The notes under the pieces: generated by a model | Told to the model about the DNA's origin: nothing | What the model saw: the letters and a program-made list of their open reading frames with translations, nothing else | The model's database searches: none | Assembly (NCBI RefSeq): GCF_014851565.1 | Contig: NZ_JACVAA010000003.1 | Location: 496,001-560,000, forward strand | Direction of reading: 5' to 3' | DNA length: 64,000 bases | From: Pseudomonas sp. PDM15 | GTDB lineage: Bacteria > Pseudomonadota > Gammaproteobacteria > Pseudomonadales > Pseudomonadaceae | Part shown: positions 28,778-41,322 of the stretch, piece after piece | Position numbering within the stretch: position 1 is the stretch's first letter | Layout: every line of letters begins with the position of its first letter | Position numbers and translations under genes: made by a program

Positions 28778-28820
28778 GGGCAATTCCTAGGGTTTCCTAG
28801 CGGTAGATGCAGCACCGGCC

Positions 28821-29510
28821 TCAGGCCAGCAACTGCAGGGCTTCGGCGCTGGCCGCCTGGATGCGCGCCCAGTCGCCCTGGCGAATCCAGTCGCGGTCCA
28901 TCATCCAAGTGCCGCCCACGCACATCACGTTGGGTTGGGCCATGTAGTTGCGCACGTTGTCCGGGGTCACGCCGCCGGTGGGGCAGAAACGCACGTTGCC
29001 GAACGGCCCGCCGAGGGCCTTGAGCGCCGCCACGCCGCCGGAAATCTCCGCCGGGAACAGCTTGAAGCGGCGGTAGCCGAGGGCGTAGCCGAGCATGATT
29101 TCCGAGGCGCTGCTGATACCCGGCAGCAGCGGCAGCGGGCTGTACACGCCGGCGCGCAGCAGCTCGGCGGTGCAGCCGGGGGTGACGATGAACTGCGCCC
29201 CGGCCGCCTCGGCCTCGGCCAGCATCAGCTCGTCGAGCACCGTGCCGGCGCCGACGCACAGCTTGGGCCGCTGCTCGCGCAGGGTGCGGATGGCGCCCAG
29301 GCCGTGCTCGGAGCGCAGGGTGATTTCCAGCGTGTCCAGGCCGCCGGCGGCCAGGGCATCGGCCAGCGGCAGCACGTCTTCCTCACGCTCGATGGTGATC
29401 ACCGGCAGGATGCGCGCACGGGCGCACAGGTTGTCGATCAGCTCGATCTTGTCGGCCATGTCAGGGACGGCGTCGCGCCGGCTCGCGCTGCGTTGCGGAA
29501 TGCTGCTCAT
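28821..29510 (-). CDS. eda: 2-dehydro-3-deoxyphosphogluconate (KDPG) aldolase, 229 aa
   Basis: Class I aldolase of the Entner-Doudoroff pathway, splitting KDPG to pyruvate and glyceraldehyde-3-phosphate. The Schiff-base Lys150 is in RRFKLFPAE and the catalytic Glu62 in TLEITLR; GAGTVLDELML and the phosphate-binding FCPTGGVTPDN are intact. GAGGAG precedes the ATG at 29510; an internal ATG at 29459 (MADKIEL) would give a shorter form but has no ribosome site. Third gene of zwf-pgl-eda, 16 nt after pgl. Confidence 0.95.
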   Translation of the reverse strand: MSSIPQRSASRRDAVPDMADKIELIDNLCARARILPVITIEREEDVLPLADALAAGGLDTLEITLRSEHGLGAIRTLREQRPKLCVGAGTVLDELMLAEAEAAGAQFIVTPGCTAELLRAGVYSPLPLLPGISSASEIMLGYALGYRRFKLFPAEISGGVAALKALGGPFGNVRFCPTGGVTPDNVRNYMAQPNVMCVGGTWMMDRDWIRQGDWARIQAASAEALQLLA

Positions 29511-29526
29511 GGCAAGCTCCTCGGGC

Positions 29527-30229
<703 letters not shown>

Positions 30230-30243
<14 letters not shown>

Positions 30244-31699
30244 ACCAGTCCTTGCCATCACGGGTTATCAATGCAATGGAAGCCGTCGGCCCCCAGGTTC
30301 CTGCCGCATAGGGCTTGGGCGCGCTGCCCTGACGCTGCCAGCCATCGATCAGTTGATCGCACCACTGCCAGGCGTATTCGATTTCATCTTTGCGCACGAA
30401 CAGGTTCTGGTTGCCCTTCATCACTTCCAGCAGCAGGCGCTCGTAGGCATCGGGGATGCGCGCACTGCGGTAGGTGTCGGAAAAACTCAGCTGCAGCGGC
30501 CCGCTGCGCAGCTGCATGCCCTTGTCCAGGCCCTGCTCCTTGGTCATCACCTGCAGGGAAATGCCCTCGTCCGGCTGCAGGCGGATGATCAGGCGATTGC
30601 TGATCATCGGCCGCTGCTCGGGGGAAAAGATGTAGTGCGGCGGCTCCTTGAAGTGGATGACGATCTGCGACAGCTTCTGCGGCATGCGCTTGCCGGTGCG
30701 CAGGTAGAACGGCACGCCGGACCAGCGCCAGTTGCGCACCTCGGCACGCAGGGCGACGAAGGTCTCGGTGTCGCTCTGGGCGTTAGAGTTCTCCTCCTCC
30801 AGGTAGCCCGGCACCGCCTTGCCCTTGATGCTGCCGGCCACGTACTGGCCGCGCACCACCTGGTGCGCCAGCTGCTCGCTGGTGATCGGCGCCAGCGCCT
30901 TGAGCACCTTGACCTTCTCGTCGCGGATGCTGTCGGCCGAGAGGTCCGAGGGCGGATCCATGGCGATCAGGCAGAGCAGCTGCAGCAGGTGGTTCTGGAT
31001 CATGTCGCGCAGCTGCCCGGCCTGGTCGAAATAGCCCCAGCGCCCCTCGATGCCCACCTGCTCGGCCACGGTGATTTCCACGTGGCTGATGTGGTGCTGG
31101 TTCCACTGGGTCTCGAACAGGCTGTTGGCGAAGCGCAGCGCGATCAGGTTCTGCACCGTCTCCTTGCCCAGGTAATGGTCGATGCGATAGATGCGCCCCT
31201 CGGGGAAATGCAGGGCCACCGCCTCGTTCACCGCCCGGGACGACTCCAGGTCGTGGCCGATGGGTTTCTCCAGTACCACGCGGGTGCGCTCCGCCAGGCC
31301 GACCTCGGCCAGCCCCGCGCAGATCGCGCCGTAGACCTTGGCCGGGGTGGCGAAATAGGCGATCAGCCGCTCCGCCTTGCCGACCCGTTCGAGCAGCAGC
31401 GGATAGGCCTCGGCGCTGAGGAAATCCATGGTCAGGTGGCCGAGACGGGAGAGGAAGCGCTGCAGGGACGCCTCGTCGATTTCCTCCGCGGGCACGTAGC
31501 GTTGCAGGTGCCCTTCGATCACCAGCAGCTGTTGCGCGCCCTCGCCGCTTTCCCGGCCGAGGGCAAGGATGCGGGTGTCGGCATGCAGCAGGCCGGCGCG
31601 GTCGAGCTGGTACAGGGCGGGAAACAGCTTGCGCAGGGCCAGGTCGCCATAGGCGCCGAACAGGGCGAAGGTGCAGGGTTCAATCGCGTCAACGGTCAT
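30230..31699 (-). CDS. zwf: glucose-6-phosphate 1-dehydrogenase, 489 aa
   Basis: The NADP fold ([20 protein letters not shown]) and active site RIDHYLGKE are intact, oxidising glucose-6-phosphate to the lactone. ATG 31699 is chosen because the resulting N-terminus, [15 protein letters not shown], aligns without gap to known Pseudomonas Zwf and gives their 489-aa length; in-frame ATGs up to 60 bases earlier add MPMF…-type residues. No strong ribosome site precedes it; instead the leader is A-rich (AAGAATAAATAAA), a possible Crc/Hfq target. Controlled by HexR from the divergent region. Confidence 0.93.
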
Positions 31700-31765
31700 T
31701 TTATTTATTCTTACGTCAAACATTGGCATATGAATACACCTGCAAAAGTGATTCATCAAGACAAA

Positions 31766-31785
31766 ATGTAGTAATAAAACTACAT
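31766..31785. promoter_or_regulatory. candidate HexR operator between zwf and hexR
   Basis: ATGTAGTAATAAAACTACAT is a palindrome with TGTAGT/ACTACA half-sites, similar to reported HexR boxes (TGTART…AYTACA form). It lies 67 bp from zwf and 110 bp from hexR, in the right place to repress both. Confidence 0.6.
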
Positions 31786-31894
31786 TTACCTAAAACCTTC
31801 ATTCATCCCTGACTGCCAGCCAGATACCGGTGGCCGGACACCGGGGCGCTCAGTACGATAAGCGTCCGATTGCAGTCCCCTCCCAGGAACCGAC

Positions 31895-32764
31895 ATGGAC
31901 CGCGTGAACAACCTGCTGGAGCAGATCCAGAACCGCCTTGGCGAACTCAACAAGGCCGAGCGCAAGGTCGCCGAAGTGATCCTCGCCGCCCCGCAGCAAG
32001 CCACGCGCTACAGCATCGCCACCCTGGCCCAGGAGGCCCAGGTCAGCGAGCCGACGGTCAACCGCTTCTGCCGCTCGTTCGGCGTCAGCGGCTACCCCGA
32101 GCTAAAGATGCAACTGGCGCAGAGCCTGGCCAGCGGCGCGGCCTATGTGAGCCGCGCGGTCGAGGCCGACGACGGCCCGGAGGCCTACACCAGCAAGATT
32201 TTCGGTAGCGCCATCACCTCGCTGGACAGTGCCTGCAAACAGCTCGACCCACAGCTGATCAGCCACGCCGTGGATCTGCTGATCCAGGCCCGGCAGATCC
32301 ATTTCTTCGGCCTCGGCGCCTCCGCCTCGGTGGCCCTGGACGCCCAGCACAAGTTCTTCCGCTTCAACCTCGCCGTGTCCGCCCATTCCGATGTGCTGAT
32401 GCAGCGCATGCTGGCGTCGGTGGCGCACACGGGTGACCTGTTCGTGATCATTTCCTACACCGGCCGCACCCGCGAGCTGGTGGAGGTGGCGCGCCTGGCG
32501 CGGCAGAACGGTGCCTCGGTGCTCGGCCTGACCGCTGCCGACTCGCCACTGGCCAAGGCCAGCACCCTGAGCCTGAACATCCCGCTGCCCGAAGACACCG
32601 ACATCTACATGCCGATGACCTCGCGCATCATCCAGCTCACCGTGCTCGACGTGCTGGCCACCGGCATGACCTTGCGCCGCGGCGTGGACTTCCATCCGCA
32701 CCTGCGCAAGATCAAGGAAAGCCTCAACGCCAGCCGCTTCCCCAGCGACGGCGAAGCCGACTGA
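31895..32764 (+). CDS. hexR: HexR, RpiR-family repressor of glucose catabolism, 289 aa
   Basis: An N-terminal RpiR helix-turn-helix ([20 protein letters not shown], residues 36-55) is followed by a SIS sugar-phosphate domain ([20 protein letters not shown] onward). HexR senses KDPG and represses zwf, edd and gap genes in Pseudomonas (established for the family). It is divergent from zwf, as in the standard cluster, with the candidate operator between them. Confidence 0.95.
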   Translation: MDRVNNLLEQIQNRLGELNKAERKVAEVILAAPQQATRYSIATLAQEAQVSEPTVNRFCRSFGVSGYPELKMQLAQSLASGAAYVSRAVEADDGPEAYTSKIFGSAITSLDSACKQLDPQLISHAVDLLIQARQIHFFGLGASASVALDAQHKFFRFNLAVSAHSDVLMQRMLASVAHTGDLFVIISYTGRTRELVEVARLARQNGASVLGLTAADSPLAKASTLSLNIPLPEDTDIYMPMTSRIIQLTVLDVLATGMTLRRGVDFHPHLRKIKESLNASRFPSDGEAD

Positions 32765-32835
32765 ACAACCCTCTGCGCACCCAGACCGACTGCGCATGAT
32801 CGATAGTCAGGAGACCACCCCCGGACGCCCGGGGT

Positions 32836-33732
32836 TCACCCCTGCTCCAGCCTGGCGCGCAGGCTGAGCAGCGCCTCCTCGCCGGGCTGCAGGGTCCGGC
32901 TGTCGTCGCCACAGCCGGCCACCTGCACACTGAGAAAGCCCAGCGCCTCGCGCCAGGACACCTCGGCCAGCGGCCGGCCACCGGGGTGCCAGACCACGCA
33001 ATTGGGGCCTGCGCCGGTATCGATGCGTAGGCGTCGCTGCCACGCCAGGTCCTGCAGGTGCAGGACTCCCGCCTGACGAAACACCCGATGGCAGGCTTCG
33101 GCCACCCGCAGCTCCCCCTCCTGCCGGCACGGCTCGCGCAACAGCAGATCGCGCCCGTGCGCCCCGTCCAGGCCGCTCAGGCTGACCCGCGACACATCGC
33201 TGACCGCCCAGTAGGCATGCAAGGCATGGCTGAGCTGGCAGGCCTCGCTGTCGCCGTGGCGGGTCATCAGCTGCAGGTCCAGATCCGCGCCAAGGCGGGC
33301 CGTCAGCTCCACCCGCCAGTCACACAGCTCCAGGCGCCACAACAGCTGCACGCCGTCCCGGTCCGCTTCGTTGCTGACCAGCCGCCAGTCATTCAGCCGC
33401 GCCCAGCCATGGTGCGGCCAGCCGCTCTCGCTGGGATGCCGACCGAACCACGGCCAGCACACCGGAACCCCGCCGCGAATGGCGCCGAGGTTGTGCCAGT
33501 GCGCCGCACACCACAGCCACGGGCGCTGCCCGCGGGGCTGGAAGTGCAGCAACTGGCCACCCTGCCGACTGAACACCGCCTGGCACAGCGGATGGTCGAT
33601 CAGCAGAATGTCGCGCCCCTGATGTCTGTCCCAGCGGAACACCTGGCGCGACGGAAAACGGAACAGCGCCGCCAGCGGATGCTCCGCCAGCGCGCTGCGC
33701 CCGACAGGCGCGTGGTGTGGCTCAACGGCCAC
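32836..33732 (-). CDS. D-hexose-6-phosphate mutarotase (YeaD-like), 298 aa
   Basis: Aldose-1-epimerase fold of the YeaD group, interconverting anomers of glucose-6-phosphate. The signature GGVPVCWPWFG (87-97) and PHHGWAR (106-112) match; catalytic His/Glu lie in this and the C-terminal WHPGGR/SWREALG region. It is convergent with hexR and 21 nt downstream of the porin gene on the same strand, so it belongs to the glucose cluster. Function matches the pathway. Confidence 0.85.
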   Translation of the reverse strand: MAVEPHHAPVGRSALAEHPLAALFRFPSRQVFRWDRHQGRDILLIDHPLCQAVFSRQGGQLLHFQPRGQRPWLWCAAHWHNLGAIRGGVPVCWPWFGRHPSESGWPHHGWARLNDWRLVSNEADRDGVQLLWRLELCDWRVELTARLGADLDLQLMTRHGDSEACQLSHALHAYWAVSDVSRVSLSGLDGAHGRDLLLREPCRQEGELRVAEACHRVFRQAGVLHLQDLAWQRRLRIDTGAGPNCVVWHPGGRPLAEVSWREALGFLSVQVAGCGDDSRTLQPGEEALLSLRARLEQG

Positions 33733-33753
33733 GACGACGCCACTCCTGCCCGG

Positions 33754-35224
<1,471 letters not shown>

Positions 35225-35226
<2 letters not shown>

Positions 35227-36379
35227 AGCGCCCGATGAAGCGCGCGACGTTTGTCGCTCGCTCACTGGCGCGGGTCTTTCCCGGCAGGCCCAGCCGCTCA
35301 CCGCTTTGCGCGTCGAAGAGCAGGGTCTTGTCGGGATCGAATTGCAGGACCAGGCTGTCGCCCACCTGCGGCGCCGCATCGGGCGCCAGGCGGCAGCAGA
35401 CCTTGGTCTGGTTGAGGCTGACGAACACCAGGGTGTCCGGTCCGGTCGGCTCGGTGACTTCCACCTCGGCGCGGATTGAGGGCAGCTCGCTGCCGCCGGC
35501 CAGCTGGATCTGCTCCGGGCGCACGCCGAGGATCACTTCGCGACTCTCCATGCCCTCCTCCAGCGCGCCCAGCGGCAGCTCGCAACGGGCCTGGCCGGAG
35601 TCCAGCAGGCCCCAGACCTGGCCGTCGCGACGCTGCAGGCGCAGCGGGATGAAGTTCATCGGCGGCGAACCGATGAAGCTGGCGACGAACAGGTTGGCCG
35701 GGTCGTTGTAGATCTGCTGCGGGGTGCCGAACTGCTGGATCACCCCGTCCTTCATCACCGCCACCTTGTCGCCCAGGGTCATGGCCTCGATCTGATCGTG
35801 GGTGACGTAGACCGTGGTGGTCTTCAGGCGCTGGTGCATCAGCTTGATTTCGGTGCGCATCTCCACGCGCAGCTTGGCGTCGAGGTTCGACAGCGGCTCG
35901 TCGAACAGGTAGATCTTCGGCCGCCGCGCCAGCGCCCGGCCCATGGCCACGCGCTGCTGCTGGCCACCGGACAGCTGGCCGGGCTTGCGCGTGAGCAGGT
36001 GCTCGATCTGCAGCAGCTTGGCCACCCGCGCCACCTCGGCGTCGATGTCGGCCGGCGCCATCTTGCGGATCTTCAGGCCGAAGGCGATGTTGTCGCGCAC
36101 GGTCATGGTCGGGTACAGCGCGTAGGACTGGAACACCATGGCGATGTCGCGATCCTTGGGGCTCTGCCCACTGATGTCGGCACCGTCGACCAGGATCGCC
36201 CCGCCACTGATGTCCTCCAGACCGGCGATGCAATTCATCAGGGTGGATTTGCCGCAGCCGGACGGGCCGACCAGGATCAGGAACTCGCCCGAATCGATCG
36301 ACAGCTCGATGTCCTTGAGGGTGTCCGCCAGGCCGCTGCCATAGCACTTGTTGACGTTGCGCAGTTCAAGGGTTGCCAT
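35225..36379 (-). CDS. gtsD: glucose ABC transporter ATP-binding subunit, 384 aa
   Basis: MalK/UgpC-type ATPase: Walker [11 protein letters not shown]-loop SYALYP, signature LSGGQQQR, Walker [13 protein letters not shown] and H-loop THDQIEA, followed by a C-terminal TOBE regulatory domain (GVRPEQIQL). It powers the GtsBC permease. Its position behind gtsA-gtsB-gtsC and ahead of the porin fits the Pseudomonas glucose importer (gts, also named gltBFGK). The stop lies in the end of the repeat element. Confidence 0.93.
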
Positions 36380-36390
36380 GGATCGTTACC

Positions 36391-37224
36391 TCAGCCTTTG
36401 ACGGCGCCGGCCGTGAGCCCGCGCAGGAAATATTTGCCGGCCAGCACGTAGACCAGCAGGGTGGGCAGGCCCGCGATCATCGCGGCGGCCATGTCGACGT
36501 TGTATTCCTTGGCCCCGGTGCTGGTGTTGACCAGGTTGTTGAGGGCCACGGTGATGGGCTGGCTGTCGCCGCTGGCGAACACCACGCCGAACAGGAAGTC
36601 GTTCCAGATCTGGGTGAACTGCCAGATCAGGCAGACCATGATCGTGGGCACCGACATGGGCAGCAGGATCCGCCCGAAGATGGTGAAGAACCCCGCGCCA
36701 TCCAGGCGTGCCGCACGCACCAGGGCGTCCGGGATGCTGACGTAGAAGTTGCGGAAGAACAGCGTGGTGAAGGCCAGGCCGTACACCACGTGCACCAACA
36801 CCAGGCCGGCGGTGGTGTTGGCCAGGCCGAACTTGCCGAGGGTGAAGGACGCCGGCAGCAGCACCACCTGGAACGGCAGGAAGCAGCCGAACAGCAGCAG
36901 GCCGAAGAACAGCTGCGAGCCCCTGAAGCGCCACATCGACAGCACGTAGCCGTTGAGCGCGCCGAGCAGCGTGGAGATCAGCACCGCCGGCACAGCGATC
37001 TTTACCGAGTTCCAGAAGTAGCCGCCGACACTGTCCCAGGCCTTGACCCAGCCGATCAGGGTGAACACGTCCGGCAGCGACAGCAGGTTGCCGGTGCGGA
37101 TGTCGTCGGGCGTCTTGAAGCTGGTCAGCAGCATCACCAGCAGCGGGACCAGGTAGACCGCGCAGGCGACGATCAGGGTGGCGTAGACCGCTGCCCGGCT
37201 GAGGCTGAAAGCACGGCTAGTCAT
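36391..37224 (-). CDS. gtsC: glucose ABC transporter permease, 277 aa
   Basis: Six-helix MalG-type permease with the EAA-like loop (VRAARLDGAGFFTIFGRILL) that docks the ATPase. The N-terminus has a membrane helix (about 10-30). Its start overlaps the gtsB stop by 8 bases, and gtsD follows by 11 nt. With GtsB it forms the inner-membrane channel for glucose. Confidence 0.92.
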   Translation of the reverse strand: MTSRAFSLSRAAVYATLIVACAVYLVPLLVMLLTSFKTPDDIRTGNLLSLPDVFTLIGWVKAWDSVGGYFWNSVKIAVPAVLISTLLGALNGYVLSMWRFRGSQLFFGLLLFGCFLPFQVVLLPASFTLGKFGLANTTAGLVLVHVVYGLAFTTLFFRNFYVSIPDALVRAARLDGAGFFTIFGRILLPMSVPTIMVCLIWQFTQIWNDFLFGVVFASGDSQPITVALNNLVNTSTGAKEYNVDMAAAMIAGLPTLLVYVLAGKYFLRGLTAGAVKG

Positions 37225-38125
37225 GGCGCTTGTTCCTCAGTTCGGAATACAGGTACGGCACGATGATCGCCAGCACGGCGCCGAGCATCAGCATCGCGCT
37301 CGCCGCGCCAAGGCCCATCTGGCCGCGGGTGAAGGTGTGGGCGTACATGAACATCGCCGGCAGGTCCGAGGAGTAACCGGGGCCACCGGCCGTCATCGCC
37401 GCCACCAGGTCGAAGCTCTTGATGGCAATGTGGGCGAGGATCATCAGGGCGCTGAAGAACACCGGGCGCAGGCTCGGCAGCACGATGCGCAGGTAGATGG
37501 TCGGCAGGCTGGCGCCATCGACCTGGGCGGCGCGGATGATCGACTGATCGACGCCGCGCAGACCGGCGAGGAACAGCGCCATGACGAAGCCCGAGGACTG
37601 CCACACGGCGGCAATCACCAGGCAGTAGACGACCCGGTCAGGGTCCACCAGCCAGTCCAGGCGAAAGCCTTCCCAGCCCCAGTCGCGCATCAGCTTGTCC
37701 AGGCCCAGGCCTGGGTTGAGCAGCCATTTCCAGGCCGTGCCGGTGACGATCATCGACAGCGCCATGGGGTACAGGTAGACGGTGCGGATAAAGCCTTCGC
37801 GGCGGATGCGCTGGTCCAGCAGCACCGCCAGGAGCACGCCGAGCACCAGGCTGATGGCGATGAACAAGCCACCGAACACCAGCAGGTTGTGGCTGGCTAC
37901 CCACCAGCGATCGTTGTCCAGCAGGCGCTCATACTGCTGCAGGCCCACCCACTTGTAGCTGGGCATGAAGCGCGAGTTGGTGAAGGACAGCAGGAAGGTC
38001 CACAGGATGTAGCCGTAGAAGCCGACCAGCACGATCAGCACGCTCGGCGCCAGCACCAGCTTGGGTAGCCAGCGCTGCAGCGCGTCGAACGGCGACGCCT
38101 TGGCGAAAACTGCGATAGAACTCAT
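37217..38125 (-). CDS. gtsB: glucose ABC transporter permease, 302 aa
   Basis: MalF-type permease; EAA-like loop IIRAAQVDGASLPTIYLRIV. Membrane helices are visible at about 25-45, 85-110 and later. Start 38125 has GGAGT upstream; a longer frame starting upstream is rejected as it has no ribosome site and gives a non-family N-terminus. It is separated from gtsA by a 223-nt palindrome-rich gap, unlike the tight spacing of gtsB-gtsC-gtsD. Confidence 0.92.
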   Translation of the reverse strand: MSSIAVFAKASPFDALQRWLPKLVLAPSVLIVLVGFYGYILWTFLLSFTNSRFMPSYKWVGLQQYERLLDNDRWWVASHNLLVFGGLFIAISLVLGVLLAVLLDQRIRREGFIRTVYLYPMALSMIVTGTAWKWLLNPGLGLDKLMRDWGWEGFRLDWLVDPDRVVYCLVIAAVWQSSGFVMALFLAGLRGVDQSIIRAAQVDGASLPTIYLRIVLPSLRPVFFSALMILAHIAIKSFDLVAAMTAGGPGYSSDLPAMFMYAHTFTRGQMGLGAASAMLMLGAVLAIIVPYLYSELRNKRHD

Positions 38126-38151
38126 GAATGACTCCGTGGCATGGATGCAGG

Positions 38152-38341
38152 GCGGGTGCAGCCCGCATCTCCATCGGTATTGCAAAACGCGGGTGACCCC
38201 GCCCTACACGGTGCGCACCGGCAGAAAATCGGCGCGACCGCTCCCACAGCGCATGCCGCGAGGCATGCACTCGGAATCGAAAACCAGGGAAACGGCGGGC
38301 CGGGCCCGCCTTACGACAGCGGCCGTCTAGGCGACGGCCGC
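38152..38341. repeat. REP-like palindrome cluster between gtsA and gtsB
   Basis: The gap holds several GC-rich palindromes: GCGGG/CCCGC (38152-38166), GCGGGTGACCCCGCCCTAC (38189-38207), GGCGGGCCGGGCCCGCC (38294-38310) and GCGGCCGTC/GACGGCCGC (38319-38341). Their position just after the binding-protein gene, whose product is needed in excess, is that of the REP elements in malE-malF. No T-run is seen, so partial readthrough or 3'-end protection is likelier than full termination. Confidence 0.6.
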
Positions 38342-38348
38342 GGGCGCC

Positions 38349-39602
38349 TTACTGCACCGCTTCGATGGCGGCAGCCAGTTGCTGGGCAGCCTTCTTCGGA
38401 TCGGCGGCCGGATCGTTGAAGAAGTTGGTGACCACGTCGAACACCGCACCCTGCACGTAGCTGGAAGCGGCCATGCCGTGGGCCAGGCTCGGCTGCAGGC
38501 CGTCACCGGCGGCGGCCTCCTTGAAGTCCTTCATCGACTGCTGGGCGCAGCTGTCGAAGCTGCTCATGTCCTGGTCCAGGCGGACCGGGATGGAGCCCTT
38601 GTTCTGGTTGAAGAACTGCTGGAACTCCGGCGACATAACGGTGCGCGCCAGGTCGTTCTGCGCCTTGCGGTTGTCGTCGTCGCTGAGCTTGAACATGGCC
38701 AGGGAGTCGATGTTGTAGGCGAAGCTGCCCTGGGTGCCGGGGAACGGCAGGCACTGGTAATCCTGGCCGGCGACCTTGCCGGCGGCGGTCCATTCGCTCT
38801 TGGCCCAGTCGCCCATGATCTGCATGCCGGCCTTGCCGTTGATCACCAGGCCCGCGGCGGTGTTCCAGTCGCGACCGGCGGCATCGGCGTCGATATAGCC
38901 GCGCAGCTTCTTCAGGGTGGCGAAGACCTCGACCATCTTGTCGCCGGTCAGCGTCGCCTTGTCCTGCTCGACGAAGGCCTTGTGGTAGCCCTGCGGGCCG
39001 AGGATGGCGAATACCAGGTCCTCGAACACGGTGCCGTCCTGCCAGGGCTGACCGCCGTGGGCCAGCGGGATGAAACCGGCGGCCTTGAGCTTGTCGGCGG
39101 CGGCGAAGAATTCGTCGAGGGTGGTCGGCGGCGTGGCGCCGGCCTTCTTGAACACCTCGGGGTTGATCCATAGCCAGTTGACCCGGTGCACGTTGACCGG
39201 CACGGCCACGTAGTGATCGTCGTACTTCATGACGCTGGCGACCTGCTTGGGCAGCAGACTGTCCCACTTGCCTTCGCTGGCCACTTCGTCCAGCTCGGTG
39301 AGCAGGCCCAGCTCGCCCCACTCCTGGATGTCCGGCCCCTTGATCTGCGCGGCGGACGGTGGGTTGCCGGACACGGCGCGGGTCTTCAGCACGGTCATGG
39401 CGGCTTCACCACCACCACCGGCAACGGCGAAGTCTTTCCAGGTGTGGCCCTTGTCTTCGACCAGTTTCTGCAACGTATCGGCTGCGCGCTTTTCGCCACC
39501 CGAGGTCCACCAGTGCAGGACTTCGACTTCACCGGCAAGGGCGGAAAGAGGGAACAACGAGGCGAGGGAAACGACAACGGCCAGGCGGGAGATCGCGTTC
39601 AT
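38349..39602 (-). CDS. gtsA: glucose ABC transporter substrate-binding protein, 417 aa
   Basis: A Sec signal peptide ([20 protein letters not shown]…ALA) precedes a periplasmic family-1 sugar-binding protein ([20 protein letters not shown] onward; later [20 protein letters not shown]). Start 39602 has AAAGG before it; a longer frame from 39635 is rejected. First gene of gtsABCD. The leader carries an A-rich Crc/Hfq-like motif. Cluster context supports glucose (or mannitol) as ligand. Confidence 0.93.
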   Translation of the reverse strand: MNAISRLAVVVSLASLFPLSALAGEVEVLHWWTSGGEKRAADTLQKLVEDKGHTWKDFAVAGGGGEAAMTVLKTRAVSGNPPSAAQIKGPDIQEWGELGLLTELDEVASEGKWDSLLPKQVASVMKYDDHYVAVPVNVHRVNWLWINPEVFKKAGATPPTTLDEFFAAADKLKAAGFIPLAHGGQPWQDGTVFEDLVFAILGPQGYHKAFVEQDKATLTGDKMVEVFATLKKLRGYIDADAAGRDWNTAAGLVINGKAGMQIMGDWAKSEWTAAGKVAGQDYQCLPFPGTQGSFAYNIDSLAMFKLSDDDNRKAQNDLARTVMSPEFQQFFNQNKGSIPVRLDQDMSSFDSCAQQSMKDFKEAAAGDGLQPSLAHGMAASSYVQGAVFDVVTNFFNDPAADPKKAAQQLAAAIEAVQ

Positions 39603-39612
39603 GGAAGTACCT

Positions 39613-39623
39613 TTATTGTTGTT
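39613..39623 (-). promoter_or_regulatory. candidate Crc/Hfq catabolite-activity motif in gtsA leader
   Basis: The minus-strand sequence AACAACAATAA directly precedes the AAAGG ribosome site of gtsA, so binding of Hfq/Crc would block initiation. The same motif type occurs before the porin gene. Confidence 0.55.
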
Positions 39624-39864
39624 ATGCCCGTGCAAGTCATGGTGCTTGCGCTTGCATTGAGTCTAACCACGCCGCGTTTCGCGGCGGGTAACAAAGGGAT
39701 GCGCGAACGTCACCGAACGGTTACATAAGCGCGGCATTTGTATCCGGATGGTGGCATGCCCAGATGACTTGACGACGCGCAGCACAGAACGGGCGGAGGA
39801 GCGGCCGCGCGGCAGCATCGAAGAGAGAACCGGCGGCCGCCGCCGCGGACGAGAGCAAGGCAAA

Positions 39865-41322
39865 TCAGGCCACCAGGCGCGGCAGTCGCAGCGTCACCCG
39901 CAGGCCGCCCTCGCGCAGGTTCTGCAGGGTCACCTCGCCGCCATGGCTGTGCGCCAGGCTGCGTGCGATGCCCAGGCCCAGGCCGTAGCCCTGCTGCTGG
40001 CCGGCGAGGCGGAAATGCGGCTCGAACACCTGCTCCAGGCGCTGCTCGGGCACGCCCGGTCCTTCGTCATCGACATGCAGGACGAAGGCGGTGCGGTCGT
40101 CCTCGATATGCAGGTGCGCGCGCTGGCCGTACTTCAGCGCGTTGTCCACCAGGTTGCCGATGCAGCGCCGTAAGGCCAGCGGCTTGCCCGGGTAACTGCC
40201 TTGGGCCGCGCCCTGCAAGGTGACTTGGCCGTTGCCCAGGTAAGGCTCGATCAGGCCGTGCAGCAGGTGGTTGAGATCGACCTGCTCGATGTTCTCGTGG
40301 ATGTCGGTGTCCTTCACGCACTGCAGCGCGCCCTTGACCAGCAGCTCCAAGTCGTCCAGGTCACGGCTGAACTTGGCCTGCAGGGCTTCGTCCTCGAGCA
40401 GTTCCACACGCAGGCGCAGACGCGTGATCGGCGTGCGCAGGTCATGGGAAATCGCGCTGAACAGCTGACTGCGCTCGCTCAGGTAGCGGCTGATGCGCTC
40501 ACGCATGGTGTTGAAGGCACGGCTGACCTCGATCACCTCGCTGCCGCCCGCCTCCTCCACCGGCTCGACGCTGGCACCCAGCGACATTTCCCGCGCCGCC
40601 GAGGCCAGGCGCTTGAGCGGCCGGCTCTGCCATTGCACGAGGATGCCGATGAACAGCAGCAGGAAACTGCTGGTGAGGAAGATGAACCACACCTGCTGCA
40701 TCGGCAGGCCTTCGTCCTCCAGGCTGACGTAGGGTGCCGGCATCAGCGAGGCCAGGTACAGCCACTCGTTCGGCGCGATCTGGATCTGCGTTACCAGTAC
40801 CGGCGGGTTCAGCGGCTCCAGGCTAAGCGCGTAGTGCGCCCAGGAGCGCGGCACCTCGTCGAGCTTCAGTTCGCCATTGAAGATACGCAGGTCCTCGGGG
40901 CTGACGAACTGCACCAGCAGGTCGACATTGCGCCCCAGGTTCTGCCGCAACACGGCGTCGACCTCGGCCAGCACCGCGCGCTTGCGCGGAGTCTCCGGCA
41001 GCACCTGCATATCGAGTGGCTTGTCGTTGAGCGACACGAAGAAGCGCGTGCCGCCCATGCTGCGCAGCTGGTCCAGCACCATCGGCCGAAAGCCCAGTGG
41101 CAGCGAGCGGAAGTAGCTGACGCTGGCGGACATGGAGTGGGCCAGGCTGCGCGTGCTGGTCAGCAGGCCGTCCATCTGGCTGGCGCGCAATTGCGAGACC
41201 CAGATCAGGCTCGACAGCGCCTGAGCCACCAGCACCACCAGCAGGGTCAGCAGCAGCATGCGCCCGAGCAGCGAGCGCGGTACCGGCAGCAGCCGGCGCA
41301 GCCTAGAGCGCAGCGCCGGCAT
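39865..41322 (-). CDS. gltS: sensor histidine kinase GltS/GtrS, 485 aa
   Basis: Two membrane helices (about 20-42 and 205-230) flank a periplasmic sensor domain; HAMP follows, then H-box FSAISHDLRTPITRLRLR, N-box NLVDNALKYG and G-boxes DEGPGV and GYGLGLGIA. In Pseudomonas this kinase senses a glucose metabolite and activates GltR. A GTG at 41334 would add 4 residues; ATG 41322 is preferred. It overlaps gltR by 20 bases. It lies between glk-edd and the gts operon. Confidence 0.9.
   Translation of the reverse strand: MPALRSRLRRLLPVPRSLLGRMLLLTLLVVLVAQALSSLIWVSQLRASQMDGLLTSTRSLAHSMSASVSYFRSLPLGFRPMVLDQLRSMGGTRFFVSLNDKPLDMQVLPETPRKRAVLAEVDAVLRQNLGRNVDLLVQFVSPEDLRIFNGELKLDEVPRSWAHYALSLEPLNPPVLVTQIQIAPNEWLYLASLMPAPYVSLEDEGLPMQQVWFIFLTSSFLLLFIGILVQWQSRPLKRLASAAREMSLGASVEPVEEAGGSEVIEVSRAFNTMRERISRYLSERSQLFSAISHDLRTPITRLRLRVELLEDEALQAKFSRDLDDLELLVKGALQCVKDTDIHENIEQVDLNHLLHGLIEPYLGNGQVTLQGAAQGSYPGKPLALRRCIGNLVDNALKYGQRAHLHIEDDRTAFVLHVDDEGPGVPEQRLEQVFEPHFRLAGQQQGYGLGLGIARSLAHSHGGEVTLQNLREGGLRVTLRLPRLVA

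Noticed and set aside
31700..31759. Upstream in-frame ATGs for zwf
   Set aside because: They lengthen the protein beyond the family's 489 aa; the ATG at 31699 aligns exactly with known N-termini.
32819..32834. CCCCGG/CCGGGG hairpin between hexR and the mutarotase gene
   Set aside because: Six-bp stem with no T-run; too weak to list as terminator.
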